This document shows, piece by piece, positions 8,975 to 17,893 of a DNA stretch of 64,000 nt (within the stretch, counting starts at the first letter, position 1; every line of letters starts with the position of its first letter). The stretch spans positions 372,001 through 436,000 of the forward strand of contig JAEWJT010000015.1 of the NCBI GenBank assembly GCA_023386345.1, given 5' to 3'. The position numbers and the translations under genes were made by a program. Under the pieces are notes generated by a model that saw nothing but the letters and a program-made list of their open reading frames with translations, was not told the origin of the DNA and did not search any database. The stretch comes from Bacillota bacterium. Its GTDB lineage: Bacteria > Bacillota > Clostridia > Tissierellales > Sedimentibacteraceae.

Positions 8975-10006
8975 TTATTTTTTACTCGCTTTTTTGATTA
9001 AGTTCAGCCTGTTAGCTAATATAAGTATAAGTAAAGCGACTATTACACCAACCCAAATCCCTGTTTTTGTATCACTATTAGATATAAATACTGCTGTTAA
9101 TCCAAGAAATATGCTTATCCCATATAAAACAAGAACAGTCTGCTTATGATTAAGTCCCTTTTTCATCAATTGATGATGCAAATGCTCCTTATCTGCTTCC
9201 ATTATAGATTTTTTATTAATAATTCTCCTAACAATAGCAAAGAAAGTGTCTAATATCGGAAGTCCTATTGCAAATATTGGAACTATCAAGGTTATCGCAG
9301 CTACACTCTTTACAGCTCCAAGTATCGCTACTATTGACAGCATATATCCCAAAAGCATTGAGCCAGTATCTCCCATAAAAATCTTTGCCGGATTGAAGTT
9401 ATGAGGTAAAAATCCAAAAGCTGCTCCTGCCACGATAGCACATTCAACTATTATAAAGCTATAGCCCTTAGTAATTATAGTCAAAAGCAAGGTAAGTGCT
9501 GCTATCCCTGACACACCTGCGGCCAATCCATCCAAGCCATCTATTAAATTAATTGTATTTGTAATACCCACTATCCAAATTATAGTCATCGGTATTGACA
9601 ATGAGTTTAAAAGACTAAGTCCTGCTGTTTGAAAAGGGTTAGTTATAAAGTATATTCTTACTCCTCCATAAACTGCGATAACGGCTGCAATAATTTGAAA
9701 TCCTAATTTAATTTTTGCAGGCATTTCATACATATCATCTACTATTCCAACTAAAACGAGCAAGGTCGCCCCTATCATTACAGATATGTTTGTTTTGTTG
9801 TGAGGTAAAAAAACATACATACATGCCATAATAGCTATATACATAGCAATTCCTCCAAAGTATGGCATTGCGTCCTTGTGTATTTTTCTTTCTGTCTTTG
9901 GAACATCTAAGGCTCCTACTTTTATAGCTAATTTTCTTGCAAGTGGTGTTACTAAAAAGGATATTACAAATGCGAAGAAAAATGCCATAACATATAACTT
10001 ATCCAT
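8975..10006 (-). CDS. Undecaprenyl-phosphate glycosyl-1-phosphate transferase (TagO/WecA family)
   Basis: A 343-residue membrane enzyme with about ten transmembrane helices that moves a sugar-1-phosphate (usually GlcNAc-1-P) from UDP-sugar onto undecaprenyl phosphate, starting wall teichoic acid or other glycopolymer synthesis. Catalytic motifs are present: VGIVDDMYEMPAKIKL, NTINLIDGLDGLAAG, FMGDTGSMLLGY and the C-terminal HLHHQLMKKG substrate-recognition loop. ATG 10006 follows AAAGGAAAGCATC. Context with rpiB upstream and wecB downstream supports the wall-polymer role. Confidence 0.92.
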   Translation of the reverse strand: MDKLYVMAFFFAFVISFLVTPLARKLAIKVGALDVPKTERKIHKDAMPYFGGIAMYIAIMACMYVFLPHNKTNISVMIGATLLVLVGIVDDMYEMPAKIKLGFQIIAAVIAVYGGVRIYFITNPFQTAGLSLLNSLSIPMTIIWIVGITNTINLIDGLDGLAAGVSGIAALTLLLTIITKGYSFIIVECAIVAGAAFGFLPHNFNPAKIFMGDTGSMLLGYMLSIVAILGAVKSVAAITLIVPIFAIGLPILDTFFAIVRRIINKKSIMEADKEHLHHQLMKKGLNHKQTVLVLYGISIFLGLTAVFISNSDTKTGIWVGVIVALLILILANRLNLIKKASKK

Positions 10007-10027
10007 GATGCTTTCCTTTCTGCGCCT

Positions 10028-10465
10028 CTACTTCCCAATATTCATAATTTTTTCAACACGCTTAATATGTCTTCCACCCTCAAATTCTGTGTCAAGCCAT
10101 GTATCAACTATGTCTAAAGCTAAATTTTTCCCAACTATGCCTGCTCCTAATGCTAACATATTAGCATCATTGTGAAGTCTTGTCATTTTAGCCATAAAGC
10201 TATCAGTACATAAAGCACATCTAATTCCATCAACTTTATTGGCAGCTATTGAAATTCCTATACCTGTTGTACATACTACTATTCCCTTATCAGCTTCTTT
10301 ATTTGCCACTAATAAGGCTGCCTTTACTCCATAATCAGGATAATCAACAGAATCTAAGCTGTATGTACCCACATCAAGCACTTCAACCCCTTTGTTTTCC
10401 AAATATTTCTTTATAATCTCTTTTAATTCATAACCACCATGGTCACATCCTAATGATATTTTCAT
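10028..10465 (-). CDS. rpiB: Ribose-5-phosphate isomerase B
   Basis: A 145-residue RpiB/LacAB-family sugar-phosphate isomerase that interconverts ribose-5-P and ribulose-5-P. The phosphate-binding start MKISLGCDHGGYELK, catalytic Cys in VCTTGIGISIAANK, and RLHNDANMLALGAGIVG are all visible. ATG 10465 follows AAGGAGACAAAAATACA. The order Sua5, LMW phosphatase, rpiB matches the ywlC-ywlE-ywlF arrangement of Bacillus. Confidence 0.95.
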   Translation of the reverse strand: MKISLGCDHGGYELKEIIKKYLENKGVEVLDVGTYSLDSVDYPDYGVKAALLVANKEADKGIVVCTTGIGISIAANKVDGIRCALCTDSFMAKMTRLHNDANMLALGAGIVGKNLALDIVDTWLDTEFEGGRHIKRVEKIMNIGK

Positions 10466-10535
10466 TGTATTTTTGTCTCCTTAAATTACTATATTTTTAT
10501 AAAATTCTATTATTCTCATATTTTTCATTATTGAT

Positions 10536-12026
10536 TTAAATCATCAAGCTATCACTTATTTTTAAGATTTCACCTCTAATCTCCTCGCTGCATGACTGAT
10601 AAACATTGTGGCTTCTGCCATAAGGGTCTTGTATATTGAATGAAATTATTTTATCTTCTAAATTATTATATCTTCTCAATAAAATTTCCTTGTGCTGATT
10701 GGTCATTGTTATAATTAAATCAGCCTCCTCAAGTATCTTCTCGTTTATTAGCCTTGATTTGTGCGTGCTTATATCTATACCCATTTTCTTAAGTACAAGA
10801 ACAGCATTTTGGCTTGGATTATCTCCATCAATAGCACTTATACCGGCAGATGAAATTTCTATATCCCATCCTTTTTGATGTGCTATATCTTTCATTATAC
10901 CCTCTGCCATTGGACTTCTGCAAGTATTTCCTGTGCAAACAAACAACATTTTAAGCTTTCCAAGCTCAATTTTTTTACTTGCAGCCTTTCCAAGCCTGTT
11001 CATTATAGCACCGCCAATCCCTTTATCATCAAAGGATTCTGACAATATTACATTCACTTTTGACGAATCAAAACTACGCAGAACATCGAATAAATTATTT
11101 GCTATTGTCAGAGGATTTTTTCTATCTCCTACTACTTTAACTACAATTTCATCATTTAGATTATCATAAAAGTTTCTGGTTTGTTCACTCGCGATAATAC
11201 CGACTTTCTTTGCTTCTCTTATATACTTTTTGCAATCTTTTTTTATTGAATTTACCATTTTTTGCAAATTGCCTTTATACAATATAAGCTCCGCCTTCGG
11301 TGAATAATGCCTGTACTTCTGTCCGGGAGATTTTGGAACTATATTTTCATCGCTTTTTATTATAGCAGGGTCTGTTTCACATTTTCCAAAAAGTCTTTCT
11401 ATATCCTCCTTTGTTACCTTTCCAGGTCTTAATATTGTCGGTATATCACCTGTAATATCTACAACTGATGATTCAAGACCTATGTCACAGCTTCCTCCAT
11501 CAATTATCATATCAACTCTACCAAGCATATCCTCTATTACATGCTGTGCAGAAGTTGGACTTGGCTTACCGGAAGTATTGGCACTTGGAGCTGCTATTGG
11601 ACAAGCACTAAGCCTTATAAGCTCTCTTGCAATTTTATTTTCTGGCATCCTAACTGCAACTGTTTCTAATCCTGCTGTTATCTTATAGCTTATTATATTC
11701 TTTTTATCAAAAATCATAGTTAATGGCCCTGGCCAGAATTTATCTGCCATAATTTCAGCATTTTTAGGAATTTCTCTAACTAATTTATTTAGCTCATCCA
11801 TAGATGTTATATGTACAATCAAAGGATTATCGCTTGGTCTGCCCTTAGCTTTATATATCTTATCGCAAGCATCTTCATCAAGTGCATTAGCACCTAAGCC
11901 ATAGACTGTCTCTGTTGGAAATATTACTGTTCCACCATTTTTTATTATCGATGCTGCCTCTGATAAAATTTCATAATCTATATTATTTGGATTTATTTTC
12001 ACAAGTTTTGTATCTATTATATCCAA
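10536..12026 (-). CDS. Fusion of Sua5-type threonylcarbamoyl-AMP synthase and low-MW protein tyrosine phosphatase
   Basis: One 496-residue protein. Residues 1-345 are a full Sua5/YwlC: the YrdC core (KGGTVIFPTETVYGLGANA, KGRPSDNPL, AAPSANTSGKPSPT, LRPGKVT) plus the smaller Sua5 C-terminal domain. This enzyme makes threonylcarbamoyl-AMP for tRNA t6A. Residues about 352-496 form a low-MW phosphatase with the P-loop CTGNTCRS and the acid loop DPYGRS, the YwlE type that removes phosphoarginine or phosphotyrosine. In Bacillus these are adjacent separate genes; here they are one frame. The start is TTG 12026, supported by AAAGGATT upstream. Confidence 0.92.
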   Translation of the reverse strand: MDIIDTKLVKINPNNIDYEILSEAASIIKNGGTVIFPTETVYGLGANALDEDACDKIYKAKGRPSDNPLIVHITSMDELNKLVREIPKNAEIMADKFWPGPLTMIFDKKNIISYKITAGLETVAVRMPENKIARELIRLSACPIAAPSANTSGKPSPTSAQHVIEDMLGRVDMIIDGGSCDIGLESSVVDITGDIPTILRPGKVTKEDIERLFGKCETDPAIIKSDENIVPKSPGQKYRHYSPKAELILYKGNLQKMVNSIKKDCKKYIREAKKVGIIASEQTRNFYDNLNDEIVVKVVGDRKNPLTIANNLFDVLRSFDSSKVNVILSESFDDKGIGGAIMNRLGKAASKKIELGKLKMLFVCTGNTCRSPMAEGIMKDIAHQKGWDIEISSAGISAIDGDNPSQNAVLVLKKMGIDISTHKSRLINEKILEEADLIITMTNQHKEILLRRYNNLEDKIISFNIQDPYGRSHNVYQSCSEEIRGEILKISDSLMI

Positions 12027-12079
12027 AATCTATCAATCCTTTCGTCGAATTATAATAAAATTAACCTTACTAAGATTAA

Positions 12080-12108
12080 ATTATAATATTTTAGCACAAA
12101 TTTATCAA
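12080..12108 (-). promoter_or_regulatory. Promoter of the Sua5-LMWP/rpiB/tagO operon
   Basis: TTGATA (12108-12103), 17-bp spacer, TATAAT (12085-12080) on the minus strand, about 55 bases ahead of the TTG start. Confidence 0.75.
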
Positions 12109-12198
12109 GCTTTAAATATAAGGATTGTAATAAAGATAATAAATTAGTTTAAGTTAAAAATAATTTAAATTATTTTTATGTGAAATTTAAAGTTTTTC

Positions 12199-12227
12199 TT
12201 GTTAAATATCATACAAAATGATAGGAT
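12199..12227 (+). promoter_or_regulatory. Possible promoter of EamA gene
   Basis: TTGTTA, 17-bp spacer, TAGGAT. The rest of the 12027-12268 gap is AT-rich; a palindrome AAAAATAATTTAAATTATTTTT-like lies at 12157-12178. Confidence 0.4.
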
Positions 12228-12268
12228 ATTCTACATAAAAGTTTTGCAAAAAAGAAGGACAATATTAA

Positions 12269-13150
12269 ATGAACAAGACAAAAGGTTTTCTATGTGTAAT
12301 AATATCCGCATTTATATTTGGGTTTACACCCATACTCTGCAAATTGACATATTCTGGTGGAAGCAATGCTATAATGCTTGTCTTTCTAAGAAATTCTATG
12401 TCTTTGCCTATAATGTACGCTATATTAAAATATAAAAAAATATCATTAAAAATTAATTGGAAGGAATTCAAAGGATTATTTATTTTAAGTATATTCAGCA
12501 CTATACTGACAGCACTTCTTCTGTATATTTCATATAATTTTATATCAGTTGGAATGGCGACAACAGTGCATTATGTTTATCCAATATTGGTTGCACTTGT
12601 TTTATTTATATTTTTCAAGGAAAGTATAACTAAAATTCAAATTTTTTCTCTTATCATTTCTTTTGTTGGAGTGCTGTTGTTTTTTGACGGAGGAAGCTCA
12701 TTGAATTTTATGGGACTTTTTATAGCATTTGTCTCAGGTATCTCATATGGAATAGCACTTATATACATGGATAAAAGCGGACTAAAGGATTATCACCCAC
12801 TTTTGGTTACATTTTATACCTGTGTTTTTGCATCAGTAATTTTATTTTTAGTTACTATTATAAGCGGTAAATTCACTTTGTCTTTAACTCCTACTGCATG
12901 GATGTACTCATTTATAGTGAGTATTTTGACTTCGGTTATTGGTATAAGCTTTATGCAGATAGGTGTAAGAAATATAGGACCTACAACAACTTCAATATTA
13001 TGTATGTTTGAGCCGATTACAAGTGTGCTTATGGGCATAGTTTTACTTAATGAAGCAATTTCCTTTAAAAGCATTTTAGCTTGTATATTAATATTGACAG
13101 CTGTTTTAATATTATCGATTTTTAAAGAAAAAAATAACAATTTACAATAA
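12269..13150 (+). CDS. DMT-superfamily transporter (two EamA domains)
   Basis: A 293-residue membrane protein with about ten helices arranged as two EamA repeats (residues about 5-138 and 148-285). Family hallmarks: F.Fgftpil.kl at the start, VGMATTVHYVYPILVALV in repeat 1 and NIGPTTTSILCMFEPITSVLMG in repeat 2. Members export amino acids, amines or nucleosides; the substrate cannot be read from sequence. The start follows AAGAAGGACAATATTAA. It is a single-gene unit closed by the terminator at 13157. Confidence 0.9.
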   Translation: MNKTKGFLCVIISAFIFGFTPILCKLTYSGGSNAIMLVFLRNSMSLPIMYAILKYKKISLKINWKEFKGLFILSIFSTILTALLLYISYNFISVGMATTVHYVYPILVALVLFIFFKESITKIQIFSLIISFVGVLLFFDGGSSLNFMGLFIAFVSGISYGIALIYMDKSGLKDYHPLLVTFYTCVFASVILFLVTIISGKFTLSLTPTAWMYSFIVSILTSVIGISFMQIGVRNIGPTTTSILCMFEPITSVLMGIVLLNEAISFKSILACILILTAVLILSIFKEKNNNLQ

Positions 13151-13156
13151 TCGAAT

Positions 13157-13195
13157 AAAAAGTATAATATTTGATAAAAATTTATACTTTTTTTT
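13157..13195 (+). terminator. Terminator of EamA gene
   Basis: AAAAGTATAA and TTATACTTTT form the stem, with a T-run after it. Bases 13196-13328 hold no gene I can see. Confidence 0.85.
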
Positions 13196-13328
13196 AAATT
13201 TTTCTTGTTAATATTTTATCAATCGGAAAACGAAACCACAAATTAAAGTAAAATTTTAAATTGTATATATTTTTTTAATTAAGATATAATAGAGCATTTG
13301 TTTATTAAAAATGTAATTTCTAAACATA

Positions 13329-13357
13329 TTGAATTATATTTAGCTAAATGTTATAAT
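13329..13357 (+). promoter_or_regulatory. Promoter of NifU-type gene
   Basis: TTGAAT, 17-bp spacer, TATAAT. A small GCGAAA/TTTCG hairpin (about 13389-13406) lies in the leader. Confidence 0.7.
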
Positions 13358-13430
13358 TGAATTAATAAAAGTCAGAATTGGATAAAAAAGCGAAATAAGT
13401 TTCGTTCTAAATTCTTGGAGATATATAAAT

Positions 13431-13709
13431 ATGGAAAATAAAATCAATGAAATTTTATCAAAAAAAATTAACCCTTTGCTGAATGAACATCTAGGAAGTG
13501 CTGAATTAGTTGAGATAAAAGATGATATAGTATATATCAAAATGCTTGGAGCTTGTGGTGGATGCCCTGCCTCAAGAGATACGATAGAAAATATTGTCGA
13601 AGCAAAAATTATAGAAGAATTGCCAAATATCAAGGCGGTTAGGCTGTATCAAGGGGTCAGTGATGAGCTGATAAATTTCGCAAAGGATATTTTGAATGGC
13701 AAAAGATGA
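13431..13709 (+). CDS. NifU C-terminal-domain (Nfu-type) Fe-S scaffold/carrier
   Basis: A 92-residue single-domain protein of the NifU_C family, which binds a [4Fe-4S] cluster between two monomers. The cluster motif GACGGCPAS (CxxC, residues about 43-46) and flanking block vEIKDDIVYIKMLG...TIEniveakIiee are typical. The start follows CTTGGAG. It sits directly upstream of the 4-hydroxybutyryl-CoA dehydratase operon, whose key enzyme carries a [4Fe-4S] cluster; a maturation role is a reasonable inference, but the genes are separated by their own promoter. Confidence 0.88.
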   Translation: MENKINEILSKKINPLLNEHLGSAELVEIKDDIVYIKMLGACGGCPASRDTIENIVEAKIIEELPNIKAVRLYQGVSDELINFAKDILNGKR

Positions 13710-13776
13710 TAAAACTTTAACATAGTGTGCTAAAGCCCATTTTTTCGCAAAGTATTTGTGGTTGAATGTTATAAAT

Positions 13777-13806
13777 TTAACAAAGTATCTACTAAGCTTA
13801 TACAAT
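13777..13806 (+). promoter_or_regulatory. Promoter of the 4-hydroxybutyrate operon
   Basis: TTAACA (13777-13782), 18-bp spacer, TACAAT (13801-13806). The -10 box lies inside the inverted repeat at 13794-13816. Confidence 0.5.
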
Positions 13807-13816
13807 ATATAAGCTT
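13794..13816. promoter_or_regulatory. Candidate operator: inverted repeat over the abfD -10 box
   Basis: AAGCTTATA and TATAAGCTT are a perfect 9-bp inverted repeat separated by 5 bases and centred on the TACAAT hexamer. No T-run follows, so it is not a terminator; a dimeric repressor site is the simplest reading. Confidence 0.45.
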
Positions 13817-13858
13817 GAATAAATATAAAAATTAAAAATATTAAGGAGTGTAATTATT

Positions 13859-15310
13859 ATGGCATTAATGACTGGTAAACAGTATATTGAAAGCTTGAGA
13901 AAGCTCAAAACAAAGGTTTATGTGTTTGGTGAAAGGGTTGAAAACTTTGTAGATCACCCTCTTATAAGACCATCTATTAATTCTGTGGCTATGACTTATG
14001 ATTTAGCTCACGAAAAAGAATATGAAGATTTAATGACTGCTACATCAAATTTAACAGGAAAAAAAGTAAATAGATTTTGTCACTTACATCAAAGCACCGG
14101 TGATTTAGTTAAAAAAGTTAAGATGCAAAGACTTTTAGGACAAAAAACTGCATCATGCTTCCAAAGATGTGTTGGTATGGACGCTTTCAACGCAATATGG
14201 TCAACAACATATGAAATAGACAAAAAACATGGTACAAAATACCATGAAAACTTTAGAAAATATTTAGAATACGTTCAAGAAAATGACTTAACTGTAGACG
14301 GAGCCATGACTGACCCAAAAGGTGACAGAGGATTATCTCCATCTGATCAAAAAGACCCTGATATGTATGTACGTGTAATTGAAAAAAGAGCAGATGGTAT
14401 AGTTGTTAGAGGAGCAAAAGCTCATCAAACAGGTTCTATAAACTCACATGATCACTTAATCATGCCTACAGTATCTATGAAAGAAAAAGACAAAGCTTAT
14501 GCTGTATCATTTGCTGTACCTTCTGACGCAGAAGGAGTATTCATGATATACGGCAGACAGTCATGCGATACAAGAAAGCTTGAAAAAGATGCTGATATAG
14601 ATTTAGGAAATAAAAACTTCGGCGGACAAGAAGCATTGGTAGTATTTGACAATGTATTTGTTCCATGGAACATGGTGTTCTTATGTGAAGAATATGAGTT
14701 TGCAAACATGATGGTTGAGAGATTTGCTGGATACCACAGACAAAGCTACGGCGGATGTAAAGTTGGAGTTGGAGATGTTCTAATCGGAGCTGCTGCAGTT
14801 GCTGCTGATTACAACGGTGTAACTAAAGCATCTCACATAAAAGATAAACTTATAGAAATGACTCATTTAAATGAAACTCTTTACTGTTGTGGTATAGCAT
14901 GTTCTGCTGAGGGAACTAAGACAGAGGCTGGAAATTATCAAATAGATATGCTTTTAGCAAATGTATGTAAGCAAAACGTAACAAGATTCCCTTATGAAAT
15001 TACAAGACTTGCAGAAGATATAGCCGGCGGACTTATGGTTACTATGCCATCAGCAGCAGATTTTAGTTCTCCTGAAATCGGAGCTATATGCGATAAGTAC
15101 TTCAGAGGAGTAGACAGTGTTCCTACAGAGCACAGAATGAGAATATTAAGATTGATAGAAAATATGTGTCTAGGTTCAGCTGCGGTAGGATATAGAACAG
15201 AATCAATGCACGGTGCAGGATCTCCACAAGCACAAAGAATAATGATATCAAGACAAAGCGACCTTGAAGCTAAAAAAGAAATGGCAAAGAAAATCGCTGG
15301 AATTAAATAG
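13859..15310 (+). CDS. abfD: 4-hydroxybutyryl-CoA dehydratase / vinylacetyl-CoA isomerase
   Basis: A 483-residue radical flavoenzyme (FAD plus [4Fe-4S]) that dehydrates 4-hydroxybutyryl-CoA to crotonyl-CoA. The four cluster ligands known for the Clostridium aminobutyricum enzyme (Cys99, Cys103, His292, Cys299, counted without Met) are all in place: C100 and C104 in TASCFQRC, H293 in GYHRQS and C300 in YGGCKVG, counted from Met. Length is that of the family. It is the first gene of a cluster holding the rest of the pathway. The start is preceded by AAGGAGTGTAATTATT. The [4Fe-4S]/radical chemistry makes it strictly anaerobic. Confidence 0.97.
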   Translation: MALMTGKQYIESLRKLKTKVYVFGERVENFVDHPLIRPSINSVAMTYDLAHEKEYEDLMTATSNLTGKKVNRFCHLHQSTGDLVKKVKMQRLLGQKTASCFQRCVGMDAFNAIWSTTYEIDKKHGTKYHENFRKYLEYVQENDLTVDGAMTDPKGDRGLSPSDQKDPDMYVRVIEKRADGIVVRGAKAHQTGSINSHDHLIMPTVSMKEKDKAYAVSFAVPSDAEGVFMIYGRQSCDTRKLEKDADIDLGNKNFGGQEALVVFDNVFVPWNMVFLCEEYEFANMMVERFAGYHRQSYGGCKVGVGDVLIGAAAVAADYNGVTKASHIKDKLIEMTHLNETLYCCGIACSAEGTKTEAGNYQIDMLLANVCKQNVTRFPYEITRLAEDIAGGLMVTMPSAADFSSPEIGAICDKYFRGVDSVPTEHRMRILRLIENMCLGSAAVGYRTESMHGAGSPQAQRIMISRQSDLEAKKEMAKKIAGIK

Positions 15311-15329
15311 TATTAATAGTATTACAGCT

Positions 15330-15361
15330 CCAATTCCATGTCATTTGAGCCATGGAATTGG
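15330..15361 (+). other. Intercistronic hairpin between abfD and the CoA-transferase gene
   Basis: CCAATTCCATG and CATGGAATTGG form a perfect 11-bp stem with a 10-base loop. No T-run follows. It could stabilise the upstream message or mark a processing site. Confidence 0.6.
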
Positions 15362-15391
15362 ATGCAATATTAACGCGGAGGGACTTATATA

Positions 15392-16696
15392 TTGGATTAC
15401 AAAAAATTATATAAAGAAAAATTAACAACAGCACAAGAAGCAGTAAAGCATATCCCATCCAACTCACGAGTTGTAACTGCTCACGCTACTGGAGAGCCTA
15501 CTGTCATAGTAGATGCTATGGTAGATAACTATTTACAATATGAGAATGTTGAGATTGTTCATCTTGTAGCTATGGGAAATTGCGGTTATGTACGACCTGA
15601 AATGAAAGGACATCTAAGACATAATGCAATATTTGTAGGTGCTGGAACAAGAGAGGCTATAAATGACGGTCGAGCAGATTTTACTCCATCATTTTTCTAT
15701 CAAGTTCCAAAGCTGTTTAAAACTGCATTGCCTGTTGATGTAGCTATGATACAGGTAACACCTCCTGACGAAAATGGTAATTGCAGCTTTGGTGTATCAT
15801 GTGATTTTACTAAACCTGCAGCAGATGCAGCAAAAATAGTTATAGCTCAAGTTAATGACCAAATGCCATATATATACGGAGATAACTTCATAAATATTAA
15901 GGATATAGACTATATAGTGGAAGTTTCTAAGCCTCTTTTAGAATTAAAGCCTCCTACAATAGGCGATGTAGAAAAGGCAATAGGCGAAAACTGTGCATCT
16001 TTAGTTGAAGATGGTTCTACTCTACAGCTTGGAATTGGAGCTATACCTGATGCAGTTTTACTGTTTTTAAAGGACAAGAAAGACTTAGGTATTCATACCG
16101 AAATGTTCTCTGATGGAATTGTTGATTTATACAATTCAGGAGCTATAAACAACAGTAAAAAAAGCTTGCATGCTGGAAAGATGATAGCTACATTTTTAAT
16201 GGGAAGTCAAAAGCTTTATGATTTTGTTAATAAAAATGAAATAGTTGAGCTATACACTGTTGATTATGTCAACGACCCTATTACAATAATGAAAAATAGC
16301 AAAATGATTTCTATAAATTCAGCATTACAGGTTGATTTGATGGGTCAGGTTTGTGCAGAGGCTATAGGACTTAAACAATTTAGCGGTGTTGGCGGTCAGG
16401 TTGATTATGTAAGAGGAACAAGTATGTCAGCAGATGGACAAGGAAAATCTATCATAGCTATGCCTTCTACAGCTTCTAAGGGCAAATTATCAAGAATAGT
16501 ACCATTTTTAGACCATGGCTCATGTGTTACGACATCAAGAACTGATGTTCAATATATAGTTACAGAATATGGAATAGCAAACTTAAGAGGAAAAAACTTA
16601 AAACAAAGAGCTAAGGAATTAATAAATATCGCTCATCCAGATTTTAGAGACGAATTGAAAAAAGAATATGTTCTAAGATTTAAAGAAGAGTTTTAA
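15392..16696 (+). CDS. 4-hydroxybutyrate CoA-transferase (AbfT/Cat2 type)
   Basis: A 434-residue family I CoA-transferase that moves CoA from acetyl-CoA or butyryl-CoA to 4-hydroxybutyrate. It closely follows the AbfT pattern: MDYKKLYKEK start, TPPDENGNCSFGVS, EDGSTLQLGIGAIPDAV, HTEMFSDGIVDL with the conserved Glu that forms the CoA-thioester intermediate, KQFSGVGGQVDYVRG and VTEYGIANLRGK. The start is TTG 15392, fixed by GGAGGGAC seven bases upstream. Products feed directly into AbfD. Confidence 0.93.
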   Translation: MDYKKLYKEKLTTAQEAVKHIPSNSRVVTAHATGEPTVIVDAMVDNYLQYENVEIVHLVAMGNCGYVRPEMKGHLRHNAIFVGAGTREAINDGRADFTPSFFYQVPKLFKTALPVDVAMIQVTPPDENGNCSFGVSCDFTKPAADAAKIVIAQVNDQMPYIYGDNFINIKDIDYIVEVSKPLLELKPPTIGDVEKAIGENCASLVEDGSTLQLGIGAIPDAVLLFLKDKKDLGIHTEMFSDGIVDLYNSGAINNSKKSLHAGKMIATFLMGSQKLYDFVNKNEIVELYTVDYVNDPITIMKNSKMISINSALQVDLMGQVCAEAIGLKQFSGVGGQVDYVRGTSMSADGQGKSIIAMPSTASKGKLSRIVPFLDHGSCVTTSRTDVQYIVTEYGIANLRGKNLKQRAKELINIAHPDFRDELKKEYVLRFKEEF

Positions 16697-16726
16697 AAAA
16701 AGATACTAGGAAAGGACATAAATAAC

Positions 16727-17842
16727 ATGAAACAATTTTTAGTAGTGCCAGAAATTCACAAGCTTAATACCTTTGATGAATTCTACAATGAATTTAATGT
16801 TAATGAAAAAGATTTAATACTAACAATAGAACCAATTTTCGATACTTACTTCAAAAATAAAAATAAGAAATTCAATGTTATTTTCCCAGAAAAATATGCT
16901 TTGGGAGAACCAACAGACGAAATGATAGACAGAATATTTGATGACTTAGAAAAAATTGATTACAACAGAGTTATCGCAATAGGCGGCGGAAGCATAGTTG
17001 ACATTGCTAAGCTCTTTGTATTGAAAAAAGCAGAGCGTTCGGAACAGTTATTCCTAAGAGAAGCTCCTATAGTTAAGGAAAAAGAATTGATTATCATCCC
17101 TACTACCTGTGGTACAGGAAGTGAGGTTACTAATATATCTATAGCTCTATTGACTAAGAAAAATACAAAGATGGGATTGGCTGACAATGCACTATGTGCT
17201 GACCAAACAGTTTTAATTCCAGAATTATTAGTTAAACTTCCATATAAAGTATTCGTTACAAGCTCTGTAGATGCTTTAATACATGCAGCTGAATCATATC
17301 TTTCTCCAAAAGCGAGCGGATATTCAGAGCTTTTCAGTATAAAAGCTATGGAAATGATAATAAAGGGTTATATGGACGTTGTGAAAAATGGTCAAGAATA
17401 CTTTAGACAAATAATTGAAGACTTCTTAGTTGCAAGCAATTACGCAGGCATAGCATTTGGAAATGCTGGCTGTGCAGCAGTACATGCGATGTCTTATCCT
17501 CTTGGAGGAGTTTACCATGTACCTCACGGTGAAGCAAACTATCAATTTTTTATAGAAGTATTCAAATACTATAAGAAAAAACAACCAATAGGCAAAATTC
17601 AAGAGATACAAAAATTATTTGCCAGCATAATTGGCTGCAGCGAAGATAATTCATTTGACGAATTAGAAAAAATATTGAACAACTTATTAAGCTTAAAACC
17701 TCTTAGAGAATATGGCATGAAAGAAGAAGAAATTGTTGGATTTTCTGAAAATGTCATCGCAACTCAGCAAAGACTTCTTGGCAATAACTATGTTAAATTC
17801 GAAAAAGAGGATTTAATAAATATATATTCAAAGTTATATTAA
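16727..17842 (+). CDS. NAD-dependent 4-hydroxybutyrate dehydrogenase (iron-type alcohol dehydrogenase)
   Basis: A 371-residue group III (Fe-ADH) enzyme that reduces succinate semialdehyde to 4-hydroxybutyrate. Nucleotide-binding GGGSIVDIAK and TTCGTGSEVTN, and the metal-binding region DALIHAAESYLSPKA ... AAVHAMSYPLGGVYHVPHGEAN are present. Start follows AAAGGACATAAATAAC. It lies 30 bases after the CoA-transferase gene. Substrate assignment rests on the operon, since Fe-ADHs are diverse. Confidence 0.92.
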   Translation: MKQFLVVPEIHKLNTFDEFYNEFNVNEKDLILTIEPIFDTYFKNKNKKFNVIFPEKYALGEPTDEMIDRIFDDLEKIDYNRVIAIGGGSIVDIAKLFVLKKAERSEQLFLREAPIVKEKELIIIPTTCGTGSEVTNISIALLTKKNTKMGLADNALCADQTVLIPELLVKLPYKVFVTSSVDALIHAAESYLSPKASGYSELFSIKAMEMIIKGYMDVVKNGQEYFRQIIEDFLVASNYAGIAFGNAGCAAVHAMSYPLGGVYHVPHGEANYQFFIEVFKYYKKKQPIGKIQEIQKLFASIIGCSEDNSFDELEKILNNLLSLKPLREYGMKEEEIVGFSENVIATQQRLLGNNYVKFEKEDLINIYSKLY

Positions 17843-17849
17843 TTAATCA

Positions 17850-17879
17850 ACTCGTAGTTAAAATTATAACAATCGAGTA
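17850..17879 (+). other. Weak hairpin after 4-hydroxybutyrate dehydrogenase gene
   Basis: ACTCG...CGAGT with inner GTT/AAC pairs. It is followed by A's, not T's, so termination here is doubtful. Confidence 0.35.
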
Positions 17880-17893
17880 AAAAAATAATGCAA

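Noticed and set aside
12157..12178. AT-rich palindrome upstream of EamA as a regulator site
   Set aside because: It is composed only of A and T in an AT-rich gap, so symmetry by chance is likely.
12160..12501. Overlapping frames at 12199-12435 and 12265-12501
   Set aside because: They lie over the EamA gene and its promoter in other frames, without ribosome binding sites or recognisable protein sequence.
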